From Telopea speciosissima (Eukaryota; Streptophyta; Magnoliopsida; Proteales; Proteaceae), in contig NC_057919.1 in NCBI RefSeq assembly GCF_018873765.1, positions 60,611,484-60,675,483 of the forward strand: a stretch of 64,000 nucleotides of DNA, given 5' to 3'. Numbering within the stretch: the first letter of the stretch is position 1; the number at the start of each line of letters is the position of its first letter. Shown piece after piece: positions 33,587-45,460 of the stretch. The notes beneath the pieces were generated by a model, which searched no databases, was not told where the DNA came from, and was given only the letters and a program-made list of their open reading frames with translations. Both the position numbers and the translations under genes were made by a program.

Positions 33587-34105
33587 TGTTAGAATAAATC
33601 GATCCGAATAGAGACAAAATCCCAAAAGCCAGGATCTCCATAGGGCGTTCAAGAACACAATCAAATAAATAATAGAAAATAGGGATAGAACCATTGACCT
33701 TGTTTCGCATCCATAGTGATGATGATTGCAGCGAAAAATAAAGAACAAAGATCTAGGTGCTTCCCCTCTATTCCCAAAGTAACTGGCCTGATGAGAATAC
33801 CGAATGCGTAGGGACGACGAACACTGAATATCTCTCTCTTTCAAGAATGCACACCTCAATAGTAATTGAGAATAATAAGTTGTGATGGGTAGAGGGGGGA
33901 ACTAGCTCTCCTTATATAGTAATCCCTATAGGGTCTGACTCATCACAGTTCCAATAGAAATCTATCTGGCCCACACTAAGCCAGTCCACATTAGACTTCT
34001 AATATAACTTAATGACCCCACTTTATTAGACCAAAACCCTAATTAGCCTGGTTTAGGGATTTAATTATGTCCATATAGAATTTTATTAGAACTAAAATTC
34101 TAACA
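33587..34105 (-). repeat. Copia 1 5' LTR
   Basis: 519 bp partner of 27205-27725, followed by the target duplication AAGAC at 34106-34110. Confidence 0.93.
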
Positions 34106-34110
34106 AAGAC

Positions 34111-34427
34111 GACTTATGTTTTAGGCCATCGCTGAGGCTTCTTTATTCATTACAACTCAAGGCTGTAGTCTCTGTAGGTTATGTATGCAGTTGTCCCAAA
34201 CATTTAAAATACGACCTAAGCCAAATATGAAATCAAATTAAAATCCACAAGAAGTTGAATACAAAATCGAATAAAAATCGAACCGAATCAATTAGGTTTT
34301 GAAATTGTATTCATATTCTTTGTTCGATTCGATTTTGGTTTCTATATTTTGTTTCTTAACCTGATCCGAATAACCAAAACCAAACCGATTGCCACCACCT
34401 CTCTCTCTCTTGTTTTCTGTTCTATTG
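34111..34427. other. Continuation of copy B intron; no gene
   Basis: From about 34240 to 34345 it matches 10025-10098 plus 16061-16110 of copy A (AAGAAGTTGAATACAAAATCG; TTCGATTCGATTTTGGTTTC). This is the uninterrupted form of the MULE target site, with ATTGTATTCATATTC where copy A has the MULE. Confidence 0.6.
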
Positions 34428-34618
34428 AGCTCCTCTCCAAAGCCCAGCACGCCCAGAGAGCATCCAGCCGTTGGGCTGTGCACACACATCCCTTTTTTTT
34501 TGGGTAAAATGCCACACACAACCCTAGACATGCACCGAGATGTGTGCGGCACACCCCAACCCTTGGATGCCCCCTGGGCACTCCCTTGGCGCTGAGCTCC
34601 CTGGAGAGGAGCCGGATC
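34428..34618. repeat. GC-rich fold-back MITE-like insertion
   Basis: The left arm GAGCTCCTCTCCAAAGCCC, then GGGCTGTGCACACAC, pairs with the right arm (GTGTGCGGCACACC, then GGAGAGGAGCCGG). Absent from copy A at the equivalent place, so it inserted after the duplication or was lost from A. TATT occurs at both flanks. Confidence 0.55.
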
Positions 34619-34729
34619 CTATTCAATTGCCCCTTCTTCCTCTTAAGTTAGAAACCCCAAAACTAACCCTTTCTCAGATGTTCAATCTGCCAGCCCCTTC
34701 CTCTTCTCCGTCTCCGATTGTGATTGCAG

Positions 34730-35375
34730 AGGCCCAAAGTTGAAGAGGAATCAACTCCAGCCTTGCAGCCACCCCAGTCGAGTAATCGACTCCGACAGCC
34801 TTGCAGTGGTCCCTTCATCCTCTCCATTTCTCGGGTAATAGGTGAGTCTCTTCTAAACCCTGATTTCTTAGTCTATTTGGCAGCCGAATATGTCATTGAT
34901 AATTGCGATTCCATCATCTTCTTCCCCCTGTTTTAATCCAAAACCATTGCTCAGTGAATCCTCCTAGTATTTCAAGAACCATCCACGAGATAACAAGAAC
35001 AGTTGTCTTGTTAGAGTTGCCACTTCCTTATGACCATTTCCCCTTCTCATCATTTGTCCTCTCTAATTTGCTCCAGAAACCATAACCGTCCTTGTAGAAG
35101 GAACCTTCTTGGTGTTCAAATCAGTCAAGCTTCCCTGAATGTTGGGGCTTTGTTTGTTTTGAGGTGAAGGCATAATTTGTTTTACTTTGAATATGCTTTT
35201 AAAATTCAGTGTTTTGATATAGTATGTGAGGATGAAATCAAATGGATAAGTTCCAAGTTCATTGTCTACAATATCGTATCAATTGGTTGTTCTTTAAAAT
35301 TCAATGTTTTGATTTCCCGCTCACTGAAGTTGTTCCCCCATCATGTTTAATTTCTTTGGCAGGCCCAAGCACAAC

Positions 35376-35407
<32 letters not shown>

Positions 35408-35500
35408 GCTATAACCTTTTCCGTTTTTCTTCTCAGGCATCTGGGGTAGTTCAGATTACAAAGGGCTCTCCACTAACACGCGGCTACGTGATTCGGCTCA
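34730..35500 (+). other. 5' untranslated exons of the uL18 gene, copy B leader
   Basis: 34730-34841 (acceptor TTGCAG, donor GTGAGT) and the exon starting 35437 (after CTTCTCAG) match gene A exons 2 and 3, and the intron between them is also shared. Homology stops after GGGCTCTCC near 35472, where gene A continues into its ATG and this copy does not. How this exon splices to the coding exon at about 36445 is not resolved. Confidence 0.5.
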
Positions 35501-36444
35501 TGTCAGTGACTCTCTTTCTTGTTCTTTGAAATTTAACTATGTTGCTATTTTGTCCCCTCTCCCCCCCCCCCCCCCCCTCTTCTCAAAACAAATGTGTCTG
35601 GAATTATCGTTGTGCTCTGAAAATGTTCTATGTTTCTATTCAGTTGTGAGGCTTCCTTTGATAAAATAATTGTTTACATGCTGTTATTTTATTTATTAGG
35701 TGGTGTACATGTCTGTTACACAGTAAATTTATGCCTGTATTTTTGGCTTATAGAATGGCTGTATGAAACATGTACCGTATCATTGCTGTATGTGTTTATT
35801 ACCCCAGATTTTTGAAGGGTATTATTGCCGTCTGATCTGTTTAATTGCCGCCGTACGTATCCGTACCCGTTTTATTGCCATTCCCGAACTTACTAACTAT
35901 GCTCCGTACTGCCCAAAGAGCTATGCAGTAGACCCATGTTTGAATCATTACAGGCTACAGCAACTGTATAGTAAATACATTGAAGAACGGGTGATTTTAT
36001 TCACCGAAAGAACTGATGAAATAGCTGCATTTGGGTAACTGCTTTGACATCTGAGTTGATGTAGTTTGACCTTACTGAACCAATGACTTAAAAAGTCCCA
36101 TAAAACTTGAAACAAGTGGAGTTCGTTATCCAAATCATCAGTTTAATGTAGTCTTTTTATCTCCTATGAGGTTATTAAGCATATCAGGGTTGCCTTACAG
36201 GGTGTTTGTATTTTGAAGGAAAATTAGGTCTTGTCTTAGCCTTCAGTGGGGGAACAAAGAATCCACTTCATATAGGCTTTTCAAACATCTGAGTTGCTAG
36301 GTTTGAAGGAAAATTTTTAATCTTTTTTTTTTTTTTGTTTTCTGTTTTCAACAAATCTGAAGAACATTTATCCTTTAGAATGTGCACTTTATTTTCCGCT
36401 GGCATTTCAGTGCTTTTTTCCTTTCTCATTGTTTCAAACCTGCA
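35501..36444. other. Intron-like sequence of the uL18 gene
   Basis: No coding similarity. C homopolymer at 35561-35577. A CCTGCAG acceptor at 36445 probably opens the exon carrying the start codon. Confidence 0.45.
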
Positions 36445-36501
36445 GGTGACTGGCCGTTTGCCTGTGGAACCACTGTTTCATTGAAGTTGTAGGTGCAAGA
36501 A

Positions 36502-38487
36502 ATGTTTAAGCATGCATTGGGAAATTTGTGGATCAAAAGGGCTTCTCTGTCCAACATGGAGAAAGTTGTTCCACTTTTATATCTGTGGAGGCGCAGCGTC
36601 CACAGTGGACAGGTATATACATATAGCATTTATTTATAATACCCCAACTGCCTCCTGCATTAGGATTTGTTAGGCTAAAAGATTGAGAACAGAAATTTTG
36701 GATAATAAAGAACATTACAAAGCTTATGTTGTATGGTAGCTGTAACTTGATTGGGGGTTGAAAAATTAACCTCCCAGACAAGAACCCAAGCTAACCCAAC
36801 TCAGATAAATAACCCTAAAACTCCCAACCTGCTCAGATGAAGGTTAAACTCAAGGAAACAAACACAGATATAGGGAATCGGATCCCTTCAAAAGATGGAA
36901 TTGATCCAACGGCTAGATTTAAAGTAATTTGAAAAACAGTAATTTCTGAATCTGAGATCCAGGAAATAGGGAAACTCAAATTAATTCAAATCAAACCAAC
37001 AAAACCATTTGAAACTTGGACCGAATCCCTATTTCAGTTCTAATCCAATTCCCAAAATATCAGAACAATGAATAGCTGGATTGGATTTAATTTTGAAAAC
37101 CTTAAAGCTGAATTAGAGAAAACTCAGAAGTATGGAGATTTTTAAGTATCAACACAAGGAGACCTCAGAATGGACCCAAACAAGGGTCGAGTTCTGCTGC
37201 TAGGGGTCTCTTGAAACCCCTAAAATATTGGCCCAATCTGATACTAAGACCAGGTTGCAATGGAACTTGGCTGTACTACCAACCCAAAACAGGGGAGCCA
37301 CAGGTATATAATAGGGTACCAATGGGGTTTAAAGCAACTAAATAATATACTCAATATGTACCCTCAGATCTGTGAAGATAAACTAAAATAAAACACAGAT
37401 TAAAACTGTGATCTGAAAAGGCATGCAATGGAATGATCCAACAGTACCTTTATCTCGCAAAACAGAGTATGAAGAAGGAAGATAAAACCCAGGTGTTCCA
37501 CCTCAAACCAGATCAGAATCCCTCTGTCTGTATAGCTTCACGCCAGGCTGAATCTCCTCATGTTGCAGAGCAAACAAGCTTCATTCAAATTCATAAATTG
37601 TAGGGGAGCCTCGACTCCTACAAGGTATAAAGAAAAACTTAGCCACTTCTCTGCATCATAACTGTAAGATGCAATGTATGTTGTGTAACAGGGAATGTTT
37701 TTCCCTGGAGAAATGTTTCATGACTGGCCTTTTTAGATGGTGGAAAGTGTTTTTAACAAATGGAAAGAAGCTATAGCTTAAATGTGCTGGTGAAATCCAG
37801 TGAGTTATTTTTGGTGTAATATCAAATAATGAGTTTCAGGACCTTACATGTGCACCATATGCAATCCTCTTGATGGACTATATTTTACTATAAGGATGTT
37901 CTGGGCAAACTTTTCTCTCGCACACTACTTAATACATGTACACAGACATGCAAAATCTTCTCTAAAAGGAACCAGATGACTAGATGATAATATTATGTGT
38001 AGAGTTATTCGGTTTCTTTGTGGTCCTTTCACAGGTTAATTCTGCACCAAGAAGCTTCTTTGGAGTGGAAGATTTCCTCGATGATGATAACAGCCGCCCA
38101 TACACATACAAAAAGGAAAAGAAGACAAAGAATCCACACAAACACATATCTTTCAAGCAACGGACCGTAGCATACATGGAACCTTTTACACTTGATGTTT
38201 TCATCTCCAAGCGCTTTGTTTCAGCATCGCTTACACACAGGGTGACAAGTAAGCAGGTAGCAGTTGCTGGCACAAACTCTAAAGACATCAAGGCTGTTCT
38301 CCAGTCTCGATCAGACATACCTGCATGTTTGGCTGTTGGCCGAATCTTAGCTGATAGGGCAAGAGAAGCTGATGTCTACACTGCCTCTTATACTCCAAGG
38401 GAAAGGGACAAGTTTGAGGGGAAGATCAGGGCAGTGGTTCAGTCTCTCATAGACAATGGAATTGATATTAAAGTCTTTCTTGATTGA
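36502..38487 (+). CDS. uL18 (L18p/L5e family) ribosomal protein, probably mitochondrial
   Basis: Two coding exons, 36502-36612 and 38035-38487, join in phase 0 across a GT-AG intron, giving 187 aa. Exon 1 encodes MFKHALGNLWIKRASLSNME and LYLWRRSVHSGQ: Arg/Lys/Ser-rich, without acidic residues at the extreme N-terminus, consistent with a mitochondrial presequence. Exon 2 carries the L18p domain: TVAYMEPFTLDVFISKRFVS, HRVTSKQVAVAGTNSKDIKA, CLAVGRILADRAREADV, ending DIKVFLD. Bacterial uL18 binds 5S rRNA. Plant members of this family include mitochondrial L18 proteins (Arabidopsis HEART STOPPER is one I recall) and others linked to organellar intron splicing. Which role applies here cannot be decided. 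No lesions seen. The start is chosen because it gives a presequence and an in-phase splice; the frame upstream of 38035 in the same ORF is intron. Confidence 0.85.
36613..38034 (+). other. Intron of the uL18 gene
   Basis: GTATAT donor and TTTCACAG acceptor. No coding content. 36770-37640 has a different texture (AACCC/AATCCAATT-rich) and may be an inserted non-coding repeat, but no ends could be fixed. Confidence 0.7.
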
Positions 38488-38759
38488 CTTTTTGAAAAGA
38501 AATTTCTGGTTAGGAAGAGGGGGGGGTGTTCCTGGGATAGATTTGGAGTTTGGACCATCTCAGAGATGACCCATACAAAAAAATCCCATAGCCCATTTTC
38601 ATTACTTCAAATCTAGCCGTTGGTCTTACGACTTTGCAGAAACCTGTGTTTTTGGTGAAACAGTAAGAAACTCAGGTAGAATTTTGTACTGAGAATAAAA
38701 ATTCGTGATTTCATAATACTGCTGTGATTAGCCATTAACATAATCTACAGGCTTGAAGA

Positions 38760-39143
38760 TAGGGATGTAAACGGATCAAGTTTGGCTCGGATATGGGTCT
38801 GATGTGATCGGATCCGGACATTCCTTGGCCGAATACGGATGTCCCTAAACGGATTCAGATGCGGATTGAATTCGGATTTTCGACCATCCGTTTACATTGC
38901 TGCTTTGTGTAAACCGGGCCTTCCTTCCCCTAGCGGATACAATTAACTCTCAATCCATATCTTTTGGATCATGATTCTCTTTTTCTCATATTTTAGAACC
39001 AGTTGAATCTTCAAAAACCCTCAAGATCATTACTTATTTAATTTTTTATTATTAAGTATTCGGATTTTTTTTCCGGATATCTCTAAACGAATATAGATGT
39101 TCCTAAACGGATTTGGATTTTCGATTATCCATTTACATCCCTA
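38760..39143. mobile_element. hAT-type MITE, 384 bp
   Basis: Ends TAGGGATGTAAACGGAT and, in reverse complement, TAGGGATGTAAATGGAT. 8-bp target duplication CTTGAAGA/CTTGATGA (38752-38759 and 39144-39151) with one mismatch. Interior holds repeated CGGATnnnnCTAAACGGATT motifs. Lies 270 bases downstream of the uL18 stop codon. Confidence 0.82.
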
Positions 39144-39451
39144 CTTGATGATTGAGAAGACACTTTAGTTGAAAATGTGAAAAGATTGAATGGATTTATC
39201 TATTCTAGATATAAATGACAATGTAATCTTTTAAAATTTGTAGGTTACCTGATACATAAAATTATATGTAACCATATGAAATTTTGACCTTATGCTCAAA
39301 ATTTGTGCACTCTTAAAAAAAAAAAAAAAAAAACTCTGAACTCGTGACACTAGAAAGCCCTTGGTTATTCTCTATAATGCCAGCAAAGATAAAAACAAAT
39401 AAATTGGGAATATGACACCAAACCGCAACCTAGAGAGAAAAAAAAGGGCTC
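39144..39451. other. No recognised gene
   Basis: AT-rich, with an A homopolymer at about 39315-39333. Confidence 0.4.
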
Positions 39452-39575
39452 ATGTTCTCTGTGCCGCAGCGTAGGCTGTGCCTAGACACATGGGCCTGCC
39501 ACTCAGGGGGTAGGGTGGTCATTGCACCCACCCCCATGTGTCTGGGTGCAGTCTGCGCCCCTAGCACAGAAAACA
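39452..39575. repeat. Palindromic MITE (CCTAGACACATGGG family)
   Basis: The left half ATGTTCTCTGTGC, GGCTGTGCCTAGACACATGGG pairs with the right half CCCATGTGTCTGGGTGCA, GCACAGAAAACAT. Degenerate relatives lie near 5149-5275, 9205-9290, 44272-44400 and 44655-44720. Confidence 0.65.
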
Positions 39576-40374
39576 TTCTCCCGAAAAAAAATTATTCATA
39601 TACCTACCTATCAAACCAAGTTTTGGTCCAATAGTACTATCCACAAGTTACTCATGACTTCACAATTTTTGCAATGATGTCTTTTATCTTTGTTGTCATA
39701 GGAGGAGGAGATGGAGAAGAAGAACACTCAACACCCAAGAGTAAACACAACCCATTCGGGTGTTTGTTTGAGTATCAAAACTGAGAGAGAGTTTGCTAAG
39801 ACGAATTTCTCGGTTGGTCATTTTTGCAAGCCATCTTCTAGGGATTAAAACACCAAACCGTTTTCCAAACTAGTACTACAAACCGTATGTAAATTGGTTG
39901 TGAATTAGATAACAAAAACTGAATAGAAATTGGTAAAATCGGATCTAATGCAAAACGAATAAGATTTTGTTTGATTCCAGTCCAGTTCAATAATGATTTC
40001 ACCTTGTCAAAATGTAAGCCGCACCCGGATCAATTGACAGCCTTACTTGAGGGGTGTCCATAAGAAAATCCCAACAAAAAAATACTAACGAAAAAGACCC
40101 TCTTTAAAAAAGCAAGTACATGACAATCATGTTAAAAGCATCAATCGTGGAATGGGACAACAAAGGGCCGAAATGACTAGAAGCCCCCCCTATTTGATGC
40201 ATTGTAACCCTCTTCCAACCCCCTTATATGGCCATGCGTGAAAACATTCCCTTAGAAAATAAATATTTGGGAAGAGGTTCTGTCGTCAGTAGTTTTAAAA
40301 TGTCAAGAGTGAGATGGACTATTGGATGAGAGTGAAAGGGCAATCTATCCACGAAGTAGATAAAAGGCCAATCT
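39576..40374. other. No recognised gene
   Basis: AT-rich intergenic DNA up to the truncated 5' end of the LINE. Confidence 0.4.
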
Positions 40375-43300
40375 ATCCTACATGTCAAGGATATCGTTTT
40401 CTAGGCCAAGAACCATGGTGGATTCTTGTCATTTAATCGACTTAGGTTCCCATGGCCCTGTTTTTACCTGGAATAATAGGAGACAAGGAAAGGCTAACAT
40501 CAAGATTCGGTTAGATAGAGCCTTTGCTAACCAATGTTGGTGCTCGAAGTTCGAATATGCTGCTGTATTTTGTAAATCCACTGTTGGTTCTGATCATCTT
40601 CCGATCCTCATTGATACAAATGGTGGTAGATCTAAGGGTGTGAGACCCTTTAGATTTGAGAGCATGTGGTTCAAACATCCCCTGTGCCAACCTATAGCTT
40701 TGAAAGCCTGGGCAGAGACAACTATACAGCCAAATTTGCATCGAAAATTGGAGCATTGCAAACAAGTTTTCAAGAAGTGGAACAAATCAGTTTTTGGGCA
40801 TATTCAAACTCATATCAAGGAGCTGAAAGAAAAATTGAAGTACTACCAATCAATGCCAAACTCTGACACCACCCAGCAAAAAACAAGGAAGTGGAATCCC
40901 AGCTTAAGGAAGACCTATTCAAGGAGGAGGAAATGTGGCTGCAAAAGTCCAGAACTAATTGGCTGAGAGGAGGTGACCTCAATACCAAATACTTTCATGC
41001 CTCTACAATGCATAGGCGTCGACAGAATAAGCTTATCAAGCTAAGAAGAGACGATGGTAGCTGGACCATGGATGATAAGGAGCTGCAATTTGAAATTACA
41101 AATCATTTTCATTCGGCCTTTTCAACTCAGGGCATTGACTCTCAAGCTCTGCAGATCACTCTTCAACTGGTCCAACCGATGGTTCCTCTTGACATTGCAG
41201 ATCAGTTATGCATCCCCCCTGAGTTACTTGAAATCAAAGCTGCCCTCTTTGCCATAACCCCTCTTAAATCCCCAGGCCCAAATGGATTCCCTCCAGCCTT
41301 TTTTCAAAAATATTGGGATTTCACTCAAAATGAGCTTGCCACATTTGTGCTAGACTTTTTTGCTTCAGGGACTCTCCCACCTTCAGCTAATGCTAATTTC
41401 TTATGCCTAATTCCTAAAGTCTAGAACCCTGAATCAGCCAACCAACTGCGGCCTATTAGCTTATGCAATGTCGCCACGAAGGTGATCACAAAGATTTTGG
41501 CCACTCGACTTCATAGGCTGCTACTGGACATAATCTCTCCATCACAATCGGCTTTCGTGCCTCAAAGATTGATCTTGGACAACATCTACATAGCTCACGA
41601 GATATTCCATTATATTAGGAAGAGGAAGAAAGGCAAGAAAATGTTTATTGCAGTCAAATTAGACATGAAAAAGGCTTATGAATGCCTAGAATAGGTTTTC
41701 GTCGAGCAAATGCTTCTCCGGCTTGGTTTTTCATCCAAATGGACCTCCATGGTGATGAGTTGTATCACTTCAACCTCCTATCAGGTTCTTATAAATGGCA
41801 ACATTGGTGATGCGATCATTTCTACCAGAGGAATCCGACAAGGGGACCCTTTCTCCCCAGCCTTGTTTATTCTTTTCTCTCAAGCAATTAGTGATATCTT
41901 AAATAGAGATCAATCTTAGAGGAAGATTCTTGGAATTAGAGTGCGTAAAAGAGGACCAACCATTAATCATTTGCTATTCGTCGATGATAGCCTCCTGTTT
42001 TCGGAAGCAAAACCTTGCCAAATCCATTCCATGAAGGACAACATACAACTCTATTGTAAAGCAAGTGGGCAAGAGGTCAATTTGCAAAAATCATCAATTT
42101 CTCTTAGCCCAAATACTGCTTCACGCTTCAAACGCTGGTTCTCAAGGATTCTAAAAATCCCTTATGGGGAGGGCCCTAAGAAGTACCTAGGACTCCCTAC
42201 TGATTTTGGGATTTCAAAGGTACAAGTTTTTAGAGAGATCAATGATAAATCTGTTGAGTTAATGCAACCTGGAAAAATAAACTACTCAACCAAGCTAAGA
42301 AGGAAATATTACTGAAATCTAAAGCTCTCACAATGAACACCTTTGCTTCGGCACATTTCAAGCTTCCAAGGACACATCATGATAAACTCAGATCTGCAGC
42401 CAGCAATTTTTTTTGGGGAGAAAAGGAGGAGAAAAAGCAGATCCATTGGATCTCATAGAAGAAGCTTTGTCGTTCAAAGTTTAATGGGGGCCTGGGGTTT
42501 CGAGACCCCAAGCTTCACAACCAAGCAATGTTGGCAAATGTAGCATGGCGGCTTTACTCTGATCCGCATTCTACATGAGCAATATTTATGAAAAGCATCT
42601 ACTATCCTTCCAACAACTTTCTCAATGCAGCAGTGGGGTCTCAAAGCTCTTGGGCTTAGCACAACATCATTGAAGGGAGGAAAGCCCTGTTATTGGACCT
42701 GATTTGGCAAGTAGAAAAAGGGGATCAGATTAGTATATGGGACGACAACTAGATCCCTTCAACCACAAACTTCAGACTTGTGTATCCAAAGCCCCAAGAT
42801 TGTAATCTCCATTGGGTTGCTAAGCTTATTGATCATGATAACAGGACTTGGAAAGTAGACCTCCTAAATCAGTTCTTTGAACCTTGTGACAAAGCTGCTA
42901 TTCTCAAAATCCCTCTATCTCTATTTCCACAGGAAGACATTTTGAGATGGGGGGCAACAAGAAATGGCAAATTCAGCGACAAATCTGCTTATCATCTCCT
43001 CTGCAACAGTGAAGGTGCCTAGCAATTACAGAGTAATTCTTCCTCCAACCTTCCTCTCAGCCAAGCTCCCTTGTGGAAGAAGATATGGAATTGCTCCACA
43101 CTGCCCAAGATCAAGACATTCATGTGGAAAGCCTGTGCTGGAGGGCTTGCAACTGGTACCTCTCTTAGTAAGAAGCACATTTCCCTCGACCCTTCTTGTA
43201 GTCTCTGTGATGCTCCATTGGAAAGTATAGATCATATTCTGCTCAACTGCGCTTTTGCCAGGGCCGTTTGGTTTGGATGCTCCCTTTCCTACATTGCTCT

Positions 43301-44104
43301 GTTGGAGAGCTTTCAACCTTTGGAGATTGGATAAATAACAGTTGGGAAACTCTCTCCAGCCATAGCAAGCAAGAGGGAAGAAGAAATATGACTCTGTGCA
43401 GCTTCTTAGCTTGGAACATTTGGCTAGCTCGGAACGAGAAAGTGTTCAATGGCATCTCTACTACGCTTGCAGTGGTGATCAACCGAGCTCATATGGCAGC
43501 TATTGAGTACCTCCTTGCACAAAGCACAAATCTAATTACCCCTCCTCATTTGTCTCCGACTCAATCTCCCCATCCAAATCATTGGAGTGCTCCAGCAGCA
43601 GGAAAATGTAAAGTGAATTGTGATGCATCTTTGGGTAAGGATAACAAAGGAGGGCTTGGTTACATTCTCAGGGATCACCTAGGGAAGCCTATTGCTGCCT
43701 CCTTGAAATCGGAAACATTTGATTCAGTTATTTTGGGAGAAACGTTGACTTTAAGGAACAATATGCTTCTGGCAATTGCGGAGCTTCAAGAATCTGTGGA
43801 GTTTGAATCCAATAACAAAGATCTTATATCTTTCATTAAGGGACAGCAAGACAGAGCCCCTCTGCTTGTTAGGCCAATCCTTAGTGATATCACCCACCTG
43901 TCCTCCTTTTTTATTTCATGCTCTTTTGAGTTTATTCCAAGAGACATCAACATGTTAGCTGACTCATTGGCAAGGAAGGCCCTTTCCTTATCGTGTAGGA
44001 AAGACTGGCCTATCTCCACTCCGTGGATTCAGTCTTCTTGTATTTCTGAGTTCATGTGCTCAACACGTTCTAATGAATAGTCTCTTCTTTACCAAAAAAA
44101 AAAA
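40375..44104 (+). mobile_element. L1-type LINE, 5'-truncated (LINE 1)
   Basis: Starts inside the endonuclease and ends in a short poly-A (about 44093-44104) after TTCTTTACC. Protein order: endonuclease end, RT, zf-RVT, RNase H, all plus strand and in several frames. No convincing target duplication was found. It is older than the LINE at 50513-52045, judging by its more numerous stops. Confidence 0.9.
40382..44080 (+). pseudogene. LINE 1 ORF2 remnant (endonuclease end, RT, zf-RVT, RNase H)
   Basis: In an intact element ORF2 nicks DNA and reverse-transcribes the LINE RNA. Seen in order: endonuclease C-terminus (CHLIDLGSHGPVFTWNNRR, IRLDRAFANQCWC, VGSDHLPILI); linker with NWLRGGDLNTKYFHA; RT with SPGPNGFPPAFFQKYW, QLRPISLCNV, SAFVPQRLILDNI, TRGIRQGDPFSPALFI, the catalytic LLFVDDSLLFSEA and KKYLGLPTDFG; zf-RVT (LRWGATRNGKFSDKSAYHLL, CSLCDAPLESIDHILLNC); and RNase H (KVNCDASLGKDNKGGLGYIL, EFIPRDINMLADSLARKA). 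Stops at 41422, 41692, 41917 and 42313 and several frameshifts (near 40900, 42350-42780, 43020, 43330) disable it. Confidence 0.9.
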
Positions 44105-45460
44105 GAAGTCCGCCAAGCTATTATTTTCTTTGGGAATTTATCTTAAATGAGTGCAAACCATCCATCCAAGTTGTTACTTTCTCCACTGTTAATGAGTTTA
44201 GACTACGATGCCCCATTACTTCTCCACCGCTCTAATTTTCTTTTGCTAAAATACAAAAAATAATGGGAAAAATGACTATGATCGGGAGCATTACTTCTGC
44301 GCCTAGACACAATATGAGGTGAAATGATCACCCCACCCCATGAAAGGTGGAAATTTCGCCCCAATTAATACTTCTGTATGCACTCCTCCCGGAAAGAGAA
44401 TTCTTGCCCAAAAATGAATTTACAGAGACTTTCTAGAAAATGAAGAAAAGACAATGCAAAATAAAAAAGGAAACCAATCAGCTTGGATTTTTGGAACTTG
44501 CATTGCACTTAAAAGGAAGAATAGGAAAACGAGGATTGGACCCCAAGAAAAGCTAAAACTAGTCATTGGTTGTAAAACATTTGCACTTGTAAGGAGAGGA
44601 AGAGTATAAAAATGAGGATTGAAGCCCAAGACAAACTAAATATAAAAACATTAGGCACATGGGGTGAGCGTAATGACCATCCTACCCTTATAGTTGTGGC
44701 ACAAAGAACATTCTCCCATATAGTTGTTAGCTATAACAAATTTGCCTTGGCAGATATTGAACCGAATTGGCTGTATCAGATAGATTTACTTTTATACCCT
44801 TGGTCCGTACTGATCCATTGATATGTGATCACCTTACAATCGGTATTGTTGACTACCGATACCGATATGGATCAGACGATTCAGACTATTCGATACCATC
44901 CATAAAAAAAGCTTCCAATAGTACTTAAAACGTTTCTTATCCTTCGTTGGTTGTTTTTTAAATTAATTTTCCAAGAAAAAAATGTAATTTCAATCAAAAT
45001 TTGAGGAAGATGTTTATCACATAAAGTGTTTCACAACGAAGGGAGCAAAACATTACATGGGAACTTAACTCAATTGTTAATTAGAAGAAAAAATGGAAAA
45101 GAAAAAGAGAAAAAGGTAATTTTCCTTTGCCCACAGCTAACGGTGAGGATTCGGATGTTGTCCTAAGGATACTGAGAAGCAGTCAAGTGGTATTATCGAT
45201 TTCGTACTATATGGCAAGGTTTTAAAATACGGAATCAGAGACAGATTCATACAATGATGAATCGGCCTTCAAGAACCCTAGAATCAGTCTATAAATCTAA
45301 AAATATGAAAATTTTCTAGGGTTTTGAGTGTGAATCAGCCGTGTTGGATTGATTGAAATCGGGATCAGTCATGACAGGTTCTGATACAAATAGGCCGATT
45401 CAATGATTCGATTCTCAATTTTTAAAAACCATGATAGGGGGACATAGCATTTATGATTTT
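44105..45460. other. No recognised gene; old repeats
   Basis: 44272-44400 and 44655-44720 resemble the CCTAGACACA MITE family. 45215-45440 is another GATTCGATT/CCGATTCAAT repeat remnant. Confidence 0.4.

Larger units (their letters stand above)
27205..34105 (-). mobile_element. Ty1/copia retrotransposon, 6.9 kb (copia 1)
   Basis: LTRs 27205-27725 and 33587-34105 start TGTTAGAATAAATCG and end AAAATTCTAACA. They are almost identical. Target duplication AAGAC at 27200-27204 and 34106-34110. On the minus strand: PBS TGGTATCAGAGCCTCC (33569-33584), then a leader of about 1.3 kb, gag, protease, integrase, RT and RNase H in copia order, and PPT AAGTGGGAGAA (27726-27736). Internal lesions include a deletion within RT. 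It inserted in the same presumed leader intron as the gypsy element. Confidence 0.93.
21229..34398. repeat. hAT-like element remnant expanded by nested retrotransposons
   Basis: Begins TAAGGGTGGCAATTTAG and ends, in reverse complement, GGTGGCAATCGGTTTGG. The outer sequences correspond to 9677-10098 plus 16070-16110 in copy A. Relative to copy A, this copy contains extra sequence including a gypsy and a copia element. Treating the whole span as one old MITE with later insertions is inference; the right end is absent from copy A. Confidence 0.35.

Noticed and set aside
34292-34743. Several short frames on both strands
   Set aside because: They lie across a fold-back MITE and the predicted untranslated exon; no conserved domain.
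37984-38034. In-frame extension of the uL18 exon upstream (MIILCVELFGFFVVLSQ)
   Set aside because: It ends in a CCTTTCACAG acceptor, and the exon at 36502-36612 joins in phase with a convincing presequence, so the extension is intron.
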